Positions 48,223 through 60,565 of a stretch of DNA of 64,000 nucleotides are shown in pieces. The notes beneath the pieces are model-generated. The model made no database searches. It was not told where the DNA came from and worked only from the letters and a program-made list of their open reading frames with translations. Location: positions 28,370,501 through 28,434,500 of the forward strand of contig CM049406.2 in assembly GCA_026929865.2 (NCBI GenBank), written 5' to 3'. A program made the position numbers and the translations under genes. The DNA comes from Hyperoplus lanceolatus. Taxonomy: Eukaryota > Chordata > Actinopteri > Uranoscopiformes > Ammodytidae. The number at the start of each line of letters is the position of its first letter. Positions within the stretch are counted from its first letter, which is position 1.

Positions 48223-50061
48223 TTAAAAGGTGCTGTAAGCGGAATGGTTCTTTTAGCTAACTTCCTGTCAGTTACTGCAGTTAGCAGTCCCCTCGCTCGT
48301 CCCTACATCACCACATTAATGCACTGTGGTCTTCAAAATATTCCAAATTATTATGCACAACATAGTTTCAAAACATTGTATAGGTTGTAAAGAAATACAA
48401 ATGGTCATTTGTTGAATATGCAGGATGTGAAGGTCATATTTAGTGAAATCAAAAGCTATTTCAATCAAAAACATCTTAACAGGCCAAGTTACATAGTTAA
48501 CATAAGACCCCTTCTTTGATATCACCTTCACAATTATTGCATCCATCTTGGAGAGTTTCTGCTTGAATATCTTTGCAGGATGGCAGACTAGCCTCCCATA
48601 GCTGCTGTTTTGATGTGAACTGCCTCCCAACCTCATAGATGTTTTGCTTGATCCAAAGGTTCTCAATAGGGTTAAGGTCAGGGGAAGATGGGGCCACACC
48701 ATGAGGTTCTCTCCTTTTATGCCCATAGCAGCAAATGACACAGAGGTATTCTTTGCAGCATGAGATGGTGCATTGTCATGCATGAAGATGATTTTACTAC
48801 GGAAGGCACTGTCCTTCTTTTTGTACCACGGAAGAAAGTGGTCAGTCAGAAACTCTACATACTTTGCCGAGGTCATTTTCACACCGTCAGGGACCCTAAA
48901 GGGGCCTACCAGCTCTCTCCCCATGATTCCGGCCCAAAACATGATTCCGCCACCTCCTTGCAGACGTCGCAGCCTTGTTGGGACATGGTGGCCATTCACC
49001 AACCATCCACTACTCCATCCATCTGGACCATCCAAGGTTGCACGGCACTCATCAGTAAACAAGACTGTTTGAAAATTAGTCTTCATGTATTTCTGAGCCC
49101 AGTGCAACCGTTTCTGCTTGTGAGCATTGTTTAGGGGTGGCCGAATAATAGGTTTATGCACAACTGCAAACGTCTGGATCCTATACCTTGAGGTTTGCGG
49201 GACTCCAGAGGCACCAGAAGCTTCAAATACCTGTCTGCAGCTCTGTAACGGCATTTTAGCAGCTGGTCTCCTAATCCGATGAATTTGTCTGGCAGAAACC
49301 TTCCTCATTATGCCTTTATCTGCACGAACCCATCTATACTCTGAATCAGCCACAAATCTCTTCACAGTACGATGATCACGCTTAAGTTTCCGTATCTAAT
49401 GTTGTCATACCAGTGTTTCCCGCAGGATTTTTTCAGCAGCGGTGCTGTGGTCCCCGAACCCTCTAGGGGGGTCCGGGGGCATGCCCCCCCGACCGATTTT
49501 TATTGTACCCTTTACATTGAAATGCACAAATCTGGTGCACTTTGAGAGGAGAATATGCACTTAAATCCTATTCACACAGTCGTGTGTATTACTGTAGATA
49601 GGATTATTGGTGTTGTAACTTTGCCTTTTGTGTCTTCATTTACAGATTTTGACATTTTTGTATAGAAATTAATATTTAAACAAAAAATGCCACAACGCAA
49701 AAATAATTTGCACAATTTATTTACAGATTTTTGCCTAATGCTTAAACACTAAACGTGGTTGCTATGCCCAAAGCATCACAACCTCTGACTTTGGTGACCA
49801 TGCCCTAAACAAAAGCACCAACCCTACAAACACAATAAGTGCTTTGCACTGTGTTTGAAATTCTCCAACACACTTCTTTCAAAACACTACACACAGTTTT
49901 TTACATAAGACACATTGGTCAAAAAGGAAATCTCCTGCTAAAATGGGCAAAACACAACTTTCTAAATTACAAACCACAACTAAAATTTGAAAAGAACACA
50001 GACTTACACACATGAAAAATAAAAAATAAAGCTATTTGAATACCAATCAGTGTGAGCCTTA

Positions 50062-51028
50062 CGCGCCCCACACACATCCTACCTCTACTGCGCGTCTACC
50101 TCGCGTCTGCGTCTGACTTTTTGTCACAGACTGTGAAATCAACGTAGAGCGAGCACACATCCAACCTCAGACGCACTGCTGAGGCGCGTCGGAGGCACGT
50201 CTGCAGCGACGCTCCCCTTCACCTCAGGAGGCTCGCCTATTTTTTTTCTGAGGGCAGCGCGTCTCTCTCGCGTCTCTGTGCTTTAACTGATAGAGAAATA
50301 CTCTGCTGACAGTCATACCAGCAGCATTCACTCTAGTTACACGTTTACCCGGTGTGATTATTTCAAAATAAAACATCCATCAGTCGTATACGCGAATAAT
50401 CCCTTTATTTCACGATTTAATTGTGCAATCAAAATCCGAGGGATTTAAAACCTCATTTTCAATTAGTTCTGGCATTTCATTTTTGGATAAATGACACATA
50501 TAGAGATCCAATATAGTGAAGAAATAAAAAAAGATCATGATGAGCGCAACAGTTTTCCGTTGCTCTATCTGTGTCTACGGCCTTCTTCTTCCCCGACCAC
50601 ACCCCCCTCTCTCTCTCCCGTATAAATCAGTAAAGTGATTTTTGAAATACTCTGCTGAGAGTCATATTAACTTCATACTGGCAGCTTTCACTGTAGTTTC
50701 ACCATTTCCTGGTGTGTCCCCTTCAAAATAAAACTTCCAACAAGCGAAAACATGGCAAAAAAAAAGAAAGAAAATGGCAATGGGGCGCACGGATTACTGT
50801 CCAGACTCAATATAAATCATATGCATCATAGATGACATGAAATAACTTCATTTTTAATGGGAATTATCTATGAAAACTCTATGTAGAAAGATAGGGCTTT
50901 TAGAAGCAGTGCTGCAGCAGCAGCAGCTGCTGAGACGTTGCATGTGTGTCCGAGAAAAGTCCGAGAGAGGCAGCAGTAAGGTAAGGCGACGCGCTCCAGA
51001 GGTTGACGCAGGATGTGTGTGGGGCGCG
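50062..51028. mobile_element. PIF/Harbinger-type MITE, perfect 19-bp termini and TTA TSD
   Basis: Both termini read CGCGCCCCACACACATCCT inward, with no mismatch, and TTA flanks each side (50059-50061 and 51029-51031). TTA target and perfect termini indicate PIF/Harbinger. Length is 967 bp, noncoding. Inside, a segment of about 90 bp at 50293-50382 is repeated in diverged form at 50643-50741. Confidence 0.85.
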
Positions 51029-51287
51029 TTAGCACTACAAATAGACCTCAGGTGAGCTGAGCTCCTTTGTGAGACAGTGAGAGTCAGGGGAAGAGAACAA
51101 GAGAGAGTTGCAGGAGGATGAGGACAAAGAAGACAACAGACGGAGAACTGTGAAGTTTTTGCTCATCCACAAAGGCTACATCCAGCCTGGGAGCATTTAA
51201 TTCTCCTTGTCCCTCTCCTTGTTCAGGATCTACCACTGAACCCTCTCTCTCTTGTTCTTCTTGCTTCTCTCTCACTTCTCTTTCCTC

Positions 51288-52535
51288 TAGGGCTGCAACT
51301 AACGATTATTTCAATAATCGATGAATCGGTCGATTATTTTTTCGATTAATCGATGAATCGGATAAAAAAAAGAAACATTTGTAAATGCCGCATCTTTATT
51401 CAAAAACTGAACATTACTTCAAATTCACAGTGCAGACTGCAGTGTCAAAACACCAGGTTATTGCTCCAACGTCCCGGAACTATTAAAAGTAATATTAAAT
51501 GATACAAAATTAAAAATAAACTTAACTGGGATAACACAAAAAAAAACATACAATGTATGATATACATTTATACAGTATAAGGGATGTCCATGGTAAACCA
51601 GTCAACCGATAATATTTTTAACCGGTAAATACTAACGGTTAAAAAAATTAAGTCATCTTAATTTCTCTCAGATGACAGGAGATCGTTAATTTGTATTGAT
51701 ATTGATACCATTTTCAAGACTCCTTAACGATCAAAGTCTTTATTGATATCAGAATTGATAATTTTCTATTATTTTGTTGAAATAGAACTTATATTATTGC
51801 TTTAATTGCTGATAAGATCATAGCTCAAGATAGGACATTAAACAGGTCATAATTCCATCTTTACTATCTATTTTATATTGCTGGGAAAACAAGTTTCGCC
51901 AAAATCTCAAATTTCCTTTTTTTTGTGTTGCATTTGAACACATCAATCATATTACTGAGCCGGCCTGAACACATCACAGTTGACATGTTTGCTACTTTTT
52001 TAAAGCTAACTAGCTCTATATCTTTCCGATTTTAACATGGATTTAAAATCTGGATCACTATTTTTAACTGACGGGACTTTCTACACCGTTCGGTTGTGTG
52101 ATTACTGCCGCTGCTTTGAATGACTGTTGATGCGCCGATGCCGACTCTCCGAGCACGTCTGCACACCGTCTGCAGCAGCAGCAGCTGACAGAGTTTTTTT
52201 TGGACTAGACGGATACTGAGTTGAAGGAGTTTTTTTAAACCCAAAGGAAGCAAAGGTACAACACTTTTATATAGGCCTGCAGTCCAGTGTTAGATATGAC
52301 CAATATACAAGCTGTGGCCGCTCACACTATAGCTTTCCCGCACGTGAAGCGAGCCTTCACGTGCGGAAGGCTCGCTGTGGGCGTGCATGAACCTGTCGGC
52401 GGCTGGATGTAAACAGTGCCGCGCCTGCAAGTGACTTATTAATCGCGCGACTCAACGAATCGATGAACAAATTCGTTGCCAACGCTTTTAGTAATCGATT
52501 TTAATCGATTTTATCGATTCGTTGTTGCAGCCCTA
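51288..52535. mobile_element. Non-autonomous hAT element with TAGGGCTGCAAC termini and perfect 8-bp TSD
   Basis: The left end TAGGGCTGCAACTAACGA and the right end TCGTTGTTGCAGCCCTA are inverted. CTTTCCTC flanks both sides (51280-51287 and 52536-52543). ATCGAT-rich subterminal repeats occur at both ends. The core at about 51.66-52.26 kb is homologous to the core of the element at 37054-38492. No transposase frame. Confidence 0.93.
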
Positions 52536-53427
52536 CTTTCCTCCCTTACTTGGTCTATCTGTATTTTCTGTAATACATTTGAGCACTTAAACAACAAGTA
52601 CGAAAAGCTAGAAATCTTATTTGTTTCCTTCAAATTACCCTATATACATGCATTTGTAATGTTCAAATAATATCACCTAGCATTATGCATTCAAATCCAA
52701 AAGAAAATTCTCATTAGCTTGAAAGTTTGCTTTCCTAATTTGCTTCACTAACCTCAGCTCCTCCATTGTCCCCGTCTGCCTTTCTTTTTCTAATCACCCA
52801 GCTTTTTAGACTCATCTGCAAATGTAATATATATTATTTAACTATGTATATATACATTGTGCACAGTGCATTCCTTAAGAGCTTGTACCAGGCTTTTAAC
52901 CTCTGAGCCCTTAGCCATTTTTGAGATGTTTTGGTTCGCCTGGATTTATTCTCTTATCAAGATTGCATTCATCACCCCTATAATGCATAGCTGTAAAGCT
53001 ATCATTTATTTGGGTCACAACCTGGATTATCAGAATATGTGTGCTGCAGTGATGTCGTTTGAATGAAGGAAATTATCAATTAGACAGTAAAAAAGCAAAA
53101 AGTATCTCACAATTATTTATTGATATGACACAAAAAGGCACACTGATTAAGCTTGTTATTGCTTAAAACACTTCTTCTTAGTCTTGGGAGTCAAAAAGTG
53201 ATGAGAAAATTATAAAATAAATATAAGTTATACATAATAGAAACTATTCATGCTCTTTTAAAAAGTCCATAGGCTTTTTCCCTGCATGTATGCTACTGAC
53301 CACATGCTTACACGCGATTAGCATAAATCCCTAACTAAAATACCCGATGAAAACGGATTTTATATGGCAATAAAAAAACAACATCGTATCTAACAGTATG
53401 GATTCATTTTTCAAAGTTCCCGAAAAT

Positions 53428-53506
53428 ACACACACACACACACACACGCAATGTAGTCTACTACACATTTTAGAAACGTACTCTCTCTCTCTCTCTCTCT
53501 CTCTCT
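53428..53506. repeat. (CA)n and (CT)n microsatellites
   Basis: A CA run at 53428-53446 and a CT run at 53481-53506, separated by about 35 bp. Confidence 0.9.
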
Positions 53507-53616
53507 GTGTCCCTCTCTCTCTTTCCTTCTTTCTTCGCTCTTCCACTTCACTCGCTGCTAGAATCAACGTAACTTTGCAACCGTGTACGCTACTACTGCC
53601 AACAACTGCCACACTC

Positions 53617-54826
53617 TGTCATGATCCCGCTTGGGCCCCTTGGCCTTGTGTGTGTTTTTCCTTTCACCCTTGTCTGTGTGCTGGTCTAATTGCAGGGTTG
53701 GAGTCAGGTGTGCTGGAGTCAATTACCAACATTCACAGCTGCCTTCAATCATCATCAACTGCTCTACATATACCCGGTCCTACCTTCCAGACACTGCCAG
53801 ATTGTAGCTTCTGTTTTCATACAGTCAGTTCACTCTCTTGCTCACCTGTTTACGACTCCGCTTTTCTGCATTTTTTCCTGGTTAACCCCTGTTTCTCTGC
53901 CACAGTTCTCCCGGCCTGACTCCAGCCACCAGCTCCAGCCCTAGCTCTAGTGATGGGTCGATGAGGCCTAGTGAAGCGTTTCGACACATTACCAAACTGT
54001 ATTGATACTGTGTCGGTACTGTGTCACTGTGCTGCTCCATACTGACATCTGCTGGATCTTTAAAATCATTACCGGCAACCCAATGACAGACTCAACTGAT
54101 TTAATGACCATGATAGGCTATACAATAATATAATTTAACTTATTGTAATATTTCATATCTTAATCAAAGTTTGAATATCTTTGATATTGTAGTGCAAGTT
54201 GGGGTGTTGAGTTCTGATAGATCAAGTGGGAACTGGGAAGAACCATATGAAATTACAAGGAAATAAAAATAAATACCTTATTTGCGGATATAAGATCAGA
54301 ATGGTCCCGCACGGCGGAAACTTTTATTTTTCTCTCTGGCTCCATTGTGGCTTGCAGACAAGATTTTCGTTTGAAATGATGCGTGATTGTTTTGGCACAG
54401 AAGCATCCCGTTCACAGATGCGCTTCCTTTTAAACACAGTTTGGCGCGCCCAACGAGCCGCATCGACAAGCGATACTGCAACTGTATCGTCACGTGACTT
54501 TCTTAAAGCGATACGCGCACCGACACGGGGCTTCGCTCTATGAGCTCGACACATGCGCCGACGCATCGGTGTTGCCCGACCCATCACTACCTAGCTCTCC
54601 AGCACTACTCCTCCAGCACTACTCCTCGGACCCCTCCTGCCTGTCTGCTCTAGCCTGCTTCCACTCAGCCCCCTGGACTTGCCCCGTTGCTCTCTCCCTG
54701 GACCCCCATGCCAGCCAGTTCCCCTCCCCGGATCACGGTCCTAACACCCTGCGGGTTTCTCCTGAAATAAATCATCTTTTACTTATACTGTCTCCGTGCC
54801 TGTGTCCTCCAGACCCAACCGTTACA
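53617..54826 (+). mobile_element. LTR-like fossil (possible solo LTR), carrying a hAT element
   Basis: The unit begins TGTCATGATCCC and ends CCGTTACA, with an AATAAATCATC signal near the end. The flanks CACTC and CACTT are near-identical. It shares its edges and order of parts with the unit at 9144-9943. No internal coding region remains. The hAT element at 53948-54589 inserted later. Likely old. Confidence 0.5.
53948..54589. mobile_element. Non-autonomous hAT element with perfect 8-bp TSD
   Basis: The termini TAGTGATGGGTCG and CGACCCATCACTA are inverted and exact over at least 12 bp. CCTAGCTC flanks both sides (53940-53947 and 54590-54597). Subterminal repeats of the GATACTGTG/GCGATAC type are present. 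No transposase. Confidence 0.93.
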
Positions 54827-55768
54827 CACTTGGTGTTTGGATATTTTTCTTCTTTGATGTTGGCTACGTGATGATATGCCGCGTGCTGCGCAATTTACGT
54901 GACGCGCTGCCCATTTTCTAAAAGGAGCTACGTACCAAAAAAAAAAAAAATGCGGAGGAGAAGGATTTTTATAGCAGCGGCGCACGTTCACTGCCGCTGC
55001 TGAGTGAACGTGGGGGAAACACTGCATACCTTATCCAAGGTATTGCACTATTTGACGCTTTTCAGCAGCAGAGAGATCCTTCTTCTTTCCCATAGTGCTT
55101 GAAACGTGGCCTTAATAATGTGGAAAGTCCTTAAGTAGTTTTTCCTTTGATTGGGCTCCCATGGCAAACTAATTATCACAGGTGTATGAGATTAATTTCA
55201 ATGATCCAAGGCATCCTGAGACACAATATCATACATGAGTGTAATTGAAAAACATAAAATGTAAAGTTTATGACACTTCAATCCAATTTGCATAATAATT
55301 TGGAACACGGTGTATATATGAGACGAGTGACGGTTTGTAGCGTTCTCTGGATACAAATTTTGGGATACTCCAATAAGTTTATTTGCCGATTACATGCAAA
55401 GCAGCTGACTGAGAGATCGGTTTTATGAAACGCACACATTATGTAAGTGATCACTGTATGTATAAAGAGCAATTTTACACTTATATTAACATAAATAAAC
55501 CGCTTACTTCACCTTTAAGGAGAAAGCCTATTTATCTGTCACTCAATACTTCCCTGTTTCCCTTCCCATCTGCGGCTTTCCCAAGGAAATTTGATTCTAC
55601 AATGACAATGAAAATATAAAGAAAATTAAATAAATAGTTTGCAAATATGTTTCTTTAAGGTTATTCATTTCCTAAAACAACTGGGCATACAGTAGTATTC
55701 AACCACTCATACCATAGTTCAGCTATGGATTAATGTAACTTCTTTGCTCAGGTATTTTTAACAGCAGG

Positions 55769-56133
55769 TAGCCTGGTCCTACCAGACCATCGTACTTAAT
55801 TTCATTTGTACAGAAGGTCTGGAACTGCTCTATTCACTCACTTGGAGGGGGGTCTGTCTGTTAAAGTTTAAAACTATTGGATCTGCCCAGTGCCACTCTG
55901 GATCTGCCAACCAATCGCATACCGTTTGGTCTTGACGTATGTCATGAGCCGGCTTCTGACTTCAACTGAAACTGGAGCGCGACTTTGACGTCATCGTTCT
56001 CAGCCACTTGCTCTGTTCGCTGATGGGACCGCAAGACAATCTGTTCGAGCAGGAATCCATGAATATACCGCAGCCCCAGACTGAAGTAAAATTAAAATTG
56101 AGCGGAAGTAGGTAGGCGGGCGGAGCCAGGCTA
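55769..56133 (+). mobile_element. MITE family C, short copy
   Basis: Starts TAGCCTGGTCCTACCAGACC and ends GGCGGAGCCAGGCTA. It is colinear with 46245-46862 except that the internal segment of about 230 bp is absent. Flanks show no convincing duplication. Confidence 0.85.
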
Positions 56134-56960
56134 GTCTGCATGTGGGATGGACTTCAAATGTGTTCCTAATGAAAAATAAACACGTGACCCTGTGCCTCTG
56201 TGGCCTATTGATATGTTTACAATAGTTTTTGTGAAGCATGGAGCTCTGTGCCACAGGAGAATAATTCATTCAACATTCATTCATTTTTTGGTTTCCTTAT
56301 TGGTCCTTAAAAAAAGATAAGTCATTGGACTCAAACAGTAAATAAACCCAAACACCAGACACCTACGGTTTGCTTGCCAACCTGACTGCTGCTCTGTAAA
56401 ACGTTATACACAAGAATAAAAGAGGTAAAAGGTTCAACGATTGCTCCGTCCGTCTTTCACAGGAGTATTCACCGGCTGCCGTTTTCACTCTTACATTGCA
56501 ATTTGTAACTTCCTGTTCAGGGATAGAGAATTTAATTCAGGCTTGAAAGGTGAATCTATAAAGTGTCTGAGCTCGAGCTAATGGGAAGCTCCTTTCTGGT
56601 CCAGCCCCATTTTGTTATTTAGTTCGAAAAGACAGCTGCATTTTTCTATTTTCCATTGATTTGTGTTTTAGGATTGCAGGCAGTGAGTGTCTTACTGAAA
56701 CAGCAAATACAAAAGGCAAAGACTATAGGTTTAAGCATCTGTTTTGAATGTTAGTGAGTGGTTGAAAGTTGAATGTTAAGATATCGACAGACGCAATCCG
56801 AAGTAATGACACAGGCAAACTGTTTGAGACGATATCAGCAACTAAACAACGATCGGAGAGAAGCACTGTGTGCCCAGTGGGTGAGAGAGAAGTGTGGGGA
56901 GTGGACCATATGGCCATGGAGCTGTGTGCTTGTGCTGGGATTTAACAGCAGCAGAGAGGG

Positions 56961-57103
<143 letters not shown>

Positions 57104-57436
57104 AGTGGAGTGAGTGAGATGGTGTGAAAAGTAAAGCTATTCCGCTCACATCCTCATGCAGTGTCAGGGGAAGCTGCCCTCTCTTACCTTTTCTACCTTT
57201 TCTGGGTAGAGCAAGGGGGAATGGAAGAAAGTAGAGAGAGGTGTATGTGTATGTTTGTGTGTGTGTGTTTTTTTTGGGAGGGGGGGGGCATTAAAATTGA
57301 AGCTGGCGTAATGGGATCAGGTTTCTTACAGCTTAAAAAATAGATAGAATAGAATCCTATTCCTCATATTTAAGCATGTTTGAAACTTTTGAAATATTTA
57401 TTGGAGACATTTTAATATAAACCAAGGCCTTATGTT

Positions 57437-57872
57437 TAGGGATAGGACTGATCCAATCACATATCAGTATTGGGTCCAATATGGCTGCGATCAACTTATC
57501 GGATATTGATAACTATTATTATCTATTTTTTAACTAACATAAATAGAAAATGTTTTAAGACCATAACCTGTGATATAGCACACGTTAACAAATAATGTAG
57601 CAAAAAATAAAGTTGAGTACTGATGTTCTTCTGTATTCAAACCATTCAAAGCAGTTAAGATAAACTTTTATTTATTTTTGTGCATGTTTTGCACTTTAAA
57701 ATTAGAATTGCTCTGTTGCTTAAGCCTTCCTAACCTTACATATAACATCACAACCAAAAACAAAAACAATTCTAATAATTATGATGTCACACAGTATCAT
57801 TATCCGACGATATCCAAAACTCAGATATTCGGAATTGGATCGTAATGAAAATAGTGGATCGGTGCATTTCTT
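57437..57872. mobile_element. Degenerate hAT-like element
   Basis: The left end TAGGGATAGGACTGATCC and the right end GGATCGGTGCATTTC are decayed forms of the inverted pair TAGGGATGCACCGATCC known for fish hAT elements. TATCGGATATTG words lie inside both ends. Noncoding. Confidence 0.55.
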
Positions 57873-58374
57873 CTTGAATTAATTCAATGCCTTTTAATAC
57901 TTTGTAAGGATCCACTGGAACTCTAAACGGGATGTGACAACCAGGAAAGTTAAGGACGGGAGGGCATATGGTACAAAGAGTACGAAGGAAGGAGAGGAAG
58001 AGTGAAAAAGATATTTGGGTTTCTGATCGAAGGTCTAATCTAAATGTTTAACTGAAGTGACGAAGCCTCCACTGCTGCTTATATCCCCCTGGTCCATTTT
58101 TTTATTTTACTTTTATTTTATTTTTATCTAACCTTTATTTCACCAGGAAGGTCCCATTGAGTTACAGTGACTCATCTCACAGGGAGTCCTGGCCAAGACA
58201 GGCAGCAGAAAAGAAGTTGCAGAATTTGCACAAGGCCACACACACACACACAAACAAAGTACACCACAATTGACACTATAATGCTAAAATTACACTTCAT
58301 AACAGGCTATATAAAAACAAGCTAATACATACAGCTAAAAAAAAACAAATTAAAAATAAATAAAAGGCATCAGG

Positions 58375-60565
58375 TTAAAAACAGTTGCAGTGTTCTTTTA
58401 GAGCTGATTGTAACATGTTTTTAAAGGTACTGAGTGGTGGGAGTGATTCCAGCTTTAGAGTGGCTTGAAGTTCATTCCAGACCTTTGGTGCATATGATGA
58501 GAAAGCTGTTGTACCCAGTTGTGTTCTTGTTAGTGGTGTGGTTAATAACCTTGTTTTGTAAACACTGTTATGGAAGGAAAGCAAATTTGAAATGTAAAGG
58601 GGGAGTTTACCCATTAGTGCTTTCGCAATAAAAATCAGTGCATGTAGTTTCCTTCTAAGGGAGAGGGAGGGCCATTGTACAGCCTCATACAGAATGCAGT
58701 GGTGAGTTCTAGCGGGGGCACCTGTGATGAAGCGCAGGGCTGCATGGTAAATTACATCTAGTTTGTTTAATAGCGATGAGGAAGAATGCATATAAATGAG
58801 GTCACCATAATCTAATACTGATAAGAAAGTGCTCTGCACTAACCTTTTCCTTGATAAATGAGGAACACACTTTTTCATGCGAAAAAAGAAACCTAATTTA
58901 GGTCTAAGTTTTTTTAAAAGGCTCACAATATGGACCCCGAGAGACAGCTTATCATCAAGCCAGATACCTAAGTATTTATAAGACGATACTCTCTCTATTA
59001 TCGTACCATCCTGAGTTGTTAAAGTGATGTTTAATGGAGAGCGTGAACGGGTAAAAATCATTGACTTAGTTTTTGTAGCATTTAGTACCAACTTTAAGCT
59101 TACCAGAGATTTTTGTACTACACTAAAAGCAGACTGTAAATATGTAATTGCTTCACTGACTGATGTGGCAGATGTATACATAATGGTATCATCTGCGTAA
59201 AGATGAATCTTTGTTTGCTTTAAGTCCCTACCTAAATTGTTTATATAAATGGAAAATAAAATGGGGCCCAAAACCGACCCTTGTGGGACACCCATTTTTA
59301 CTTCCAGCAAAGATGAGGTACAGTTATCCAATGAGTTCTACCACTCAGGCAATTAGTGAACCAGCTTAATACAGTGGTACTAAAGCCTATACTTTGCAAT
59401 CTCTGCAGAAGAAGGTGATGGTCCACAGTGTCAAATGCTTTAGAAAGGTCAATAAATAAAGCAGCACAAGACTTCTTGTTATCTAAAGTGTGTAAGATAT
59501 CATTTGTAACTGAGGTTACAGCAGTAATTGTATTATATCCTTGTCGAAAGCCAGACTGAGTGGGATTCAAAATGGAGTTGTCAGATAAGAAATGTTTTAG
59601 TTGCTCATTTATGAAAGACTCAAGCAGTTTGGCGAAGACAGACAGTCTGGAGATTGGGCGATAATTATCTAAAACCGAAGGGTCTCCGCTTTTTAAAAGT
59701 TGAAGGACAAATGCAGATTTCTATGACTTTGGGATAGAACCACAGTGTAAACTAAGATTGAAGATGGAGGAGATAGGGCCAGCAATCAAGTTCGCAGCAG
59801 TTTTAAGAAAATATGACTCAATCTGGTCTGGCCCAGCAGACTTTTTACAGTCCAACCCCAACAGGGCCTTTTGTACTTCCGCGGCAGATATTGGAGTGAA
59901 GTTAAAATTATTTAGACTTTCATTAGATGAATCAATGATGGAGGTTCCACTATCCATGGGGGTGGCTGGAAGTGTTGACTGAGTATCTCTTCCTGCATTA
60001 ATAAAGTGCTCGTTGAAAGTATCTACCATGCTTTGTTTACCCCTAACTTCACCATGGCTTGTTGTAATGAATTCAGGGATAGCGGGAGGTGGCACATCAC
60101 CTGAAGAAGATTTAATAGCTTTCCAAAAATTTTTAGGATCACTGAGTTTTTCATTTATTAAATTCAGATAATACTCACTTTTTGTAGTTTTTATTAGTCT
60201 TGTGCATTTGTTTCTTAATACCCTATATAATGTAACCAACATTTGTCATTATTATTTATTTTTGCTGTTATCCATGCTTCATTTCGTTCTCTAATTGCAG
60301 TTGCAATGCTGTCATTAAACCAGGGGTTGTCTCTGCCCCTCACTCTATATCTTATAGTAGGAGCATGTTTATCAATTATGGCTAAAAAAGTCTTCTTAAA
60401 ATAATCCCATGCCAGTTCAACATCATCCATAAAACACACTAAATTTAAATCACTTTGATAGATGTCATGAAGAAATGCTTGCTCATTAAAGCGTTTGTAA
60501 TTTAGTTTAAAAATAAACCGCGGCTTGGTTTTAGTCATTTTACAATTTTTAACACAGGCAACCAT
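58375..60565 (-). pseudogene. LINE reverse transcriptase region, broken
   Basis: Pieces in order are 60565-60215 (linker, with RGRDNPWFNDSIATAIRERN), 60242-59721 (DPKNFWKAIKSSSG, GLDCKKSAGPDQI), 59570-59298 (NPTQSGFRQGYNT, ALFIDLSKAFDTVDHHLL) and 59331-58375 (GVPQGSVLGPILFSIYINNL, YADDT, then DYGDLIYMHSSSS and LRFITGAPARTHHC). The FIDLSKAFDTVDH, GVPQGS and YADD motifs define the reverse transcriptase. Frame breaks fall near 60230 and 59320, and a stop lies near 59720. The C-terminal block matches the CR1/L2 group as I remember it. At least three breaks in this part, so dead. Confidence 0.88.

Larger units (their letters stand above)
49411..55024. mobile_element. hAT-like element with CAGTGTTTCCC termini, host of later insertions
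   Basis: The left end CAGTGTTTCCCGCAGG and the right end GGGGGAAACACTG are inverted. Further in, CAGCAGCGG occurs at both ends in mirrored orientation. CATAC lies immediately outside both ends, a 5-bp direct repeat. It interrupts the Tc1 transposase gene. A GC-rich palindromic stretch (GGGGGCATGCCCCC) lies close to the left end and recurs in a related fragment at 61191. It contains three further insertions. No transposase is recognised. Confidence 0.75.
48497..55093 (-). pseudogene. Tc1-like DDE transposase, interrupted and frameshifted
   Basis: The start codon at 55093 begins MGKKKDLSAAEKRQIVQYL. The gene is then cut by the 5.6-kb insertion and resumes at about 49400. The segment 49365-48700 carries KRFVADSEYRW, FTDECRATLDG with the first catalytic Asp, GGGGIMFWAGIMG, and IIFMHDNAPSH with the second Asp. 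The third motif, SPDLNPIENLW, lies in another frame at about 48660-48690, and the last residues (SKMDAIIVKVISKKG) are back in the first frame. There is also a stop just before the insertion point and a small deletion just after it. In family terms this is a cut-and-paste transposase with DD34E chemistry. It is plainly non-functional. Confidence 0.88.
48335..55312 (-). mobile_element. Tc1/mariner transposon interrupted by a hAT-like element
   Basis: The terminal motif TTCCAAATTATTATGCA occurs at 48341 in one orientation and at 55286-55302 in the other. The right end extends to CACCGTG next to TA, while the left end is eroded. Removing the inserted 49411-55024 block leaves about 1.36 kb, the usual Tc1 size. 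The transposase gene lies on the minus strand and is cut by the insertion. Confidence 0.9.
48223..55518. mobile_element. MITE family B, copy split by a Tc1 insertion
   Basis: The left part (48223-48334) starts TTAAAAGGTGCTGTAAGCGG and follows the intact copy at 22142 as far as GCACTGTGGTCTTC. The right part (55314-55518) resumes at about GGTTTGTAGCGTTCT and ends CCGCTTACTTCACCTTTAA. About 150 bp of the middle is lost. Everything between is younger insertion. Confidence 0.85.

Noticed and set aside
53398-53944. Plus-strand frames of 173 and 84 codons
   Set aside because: They run through microsatellites into the LTR-like fossil and show no domain.
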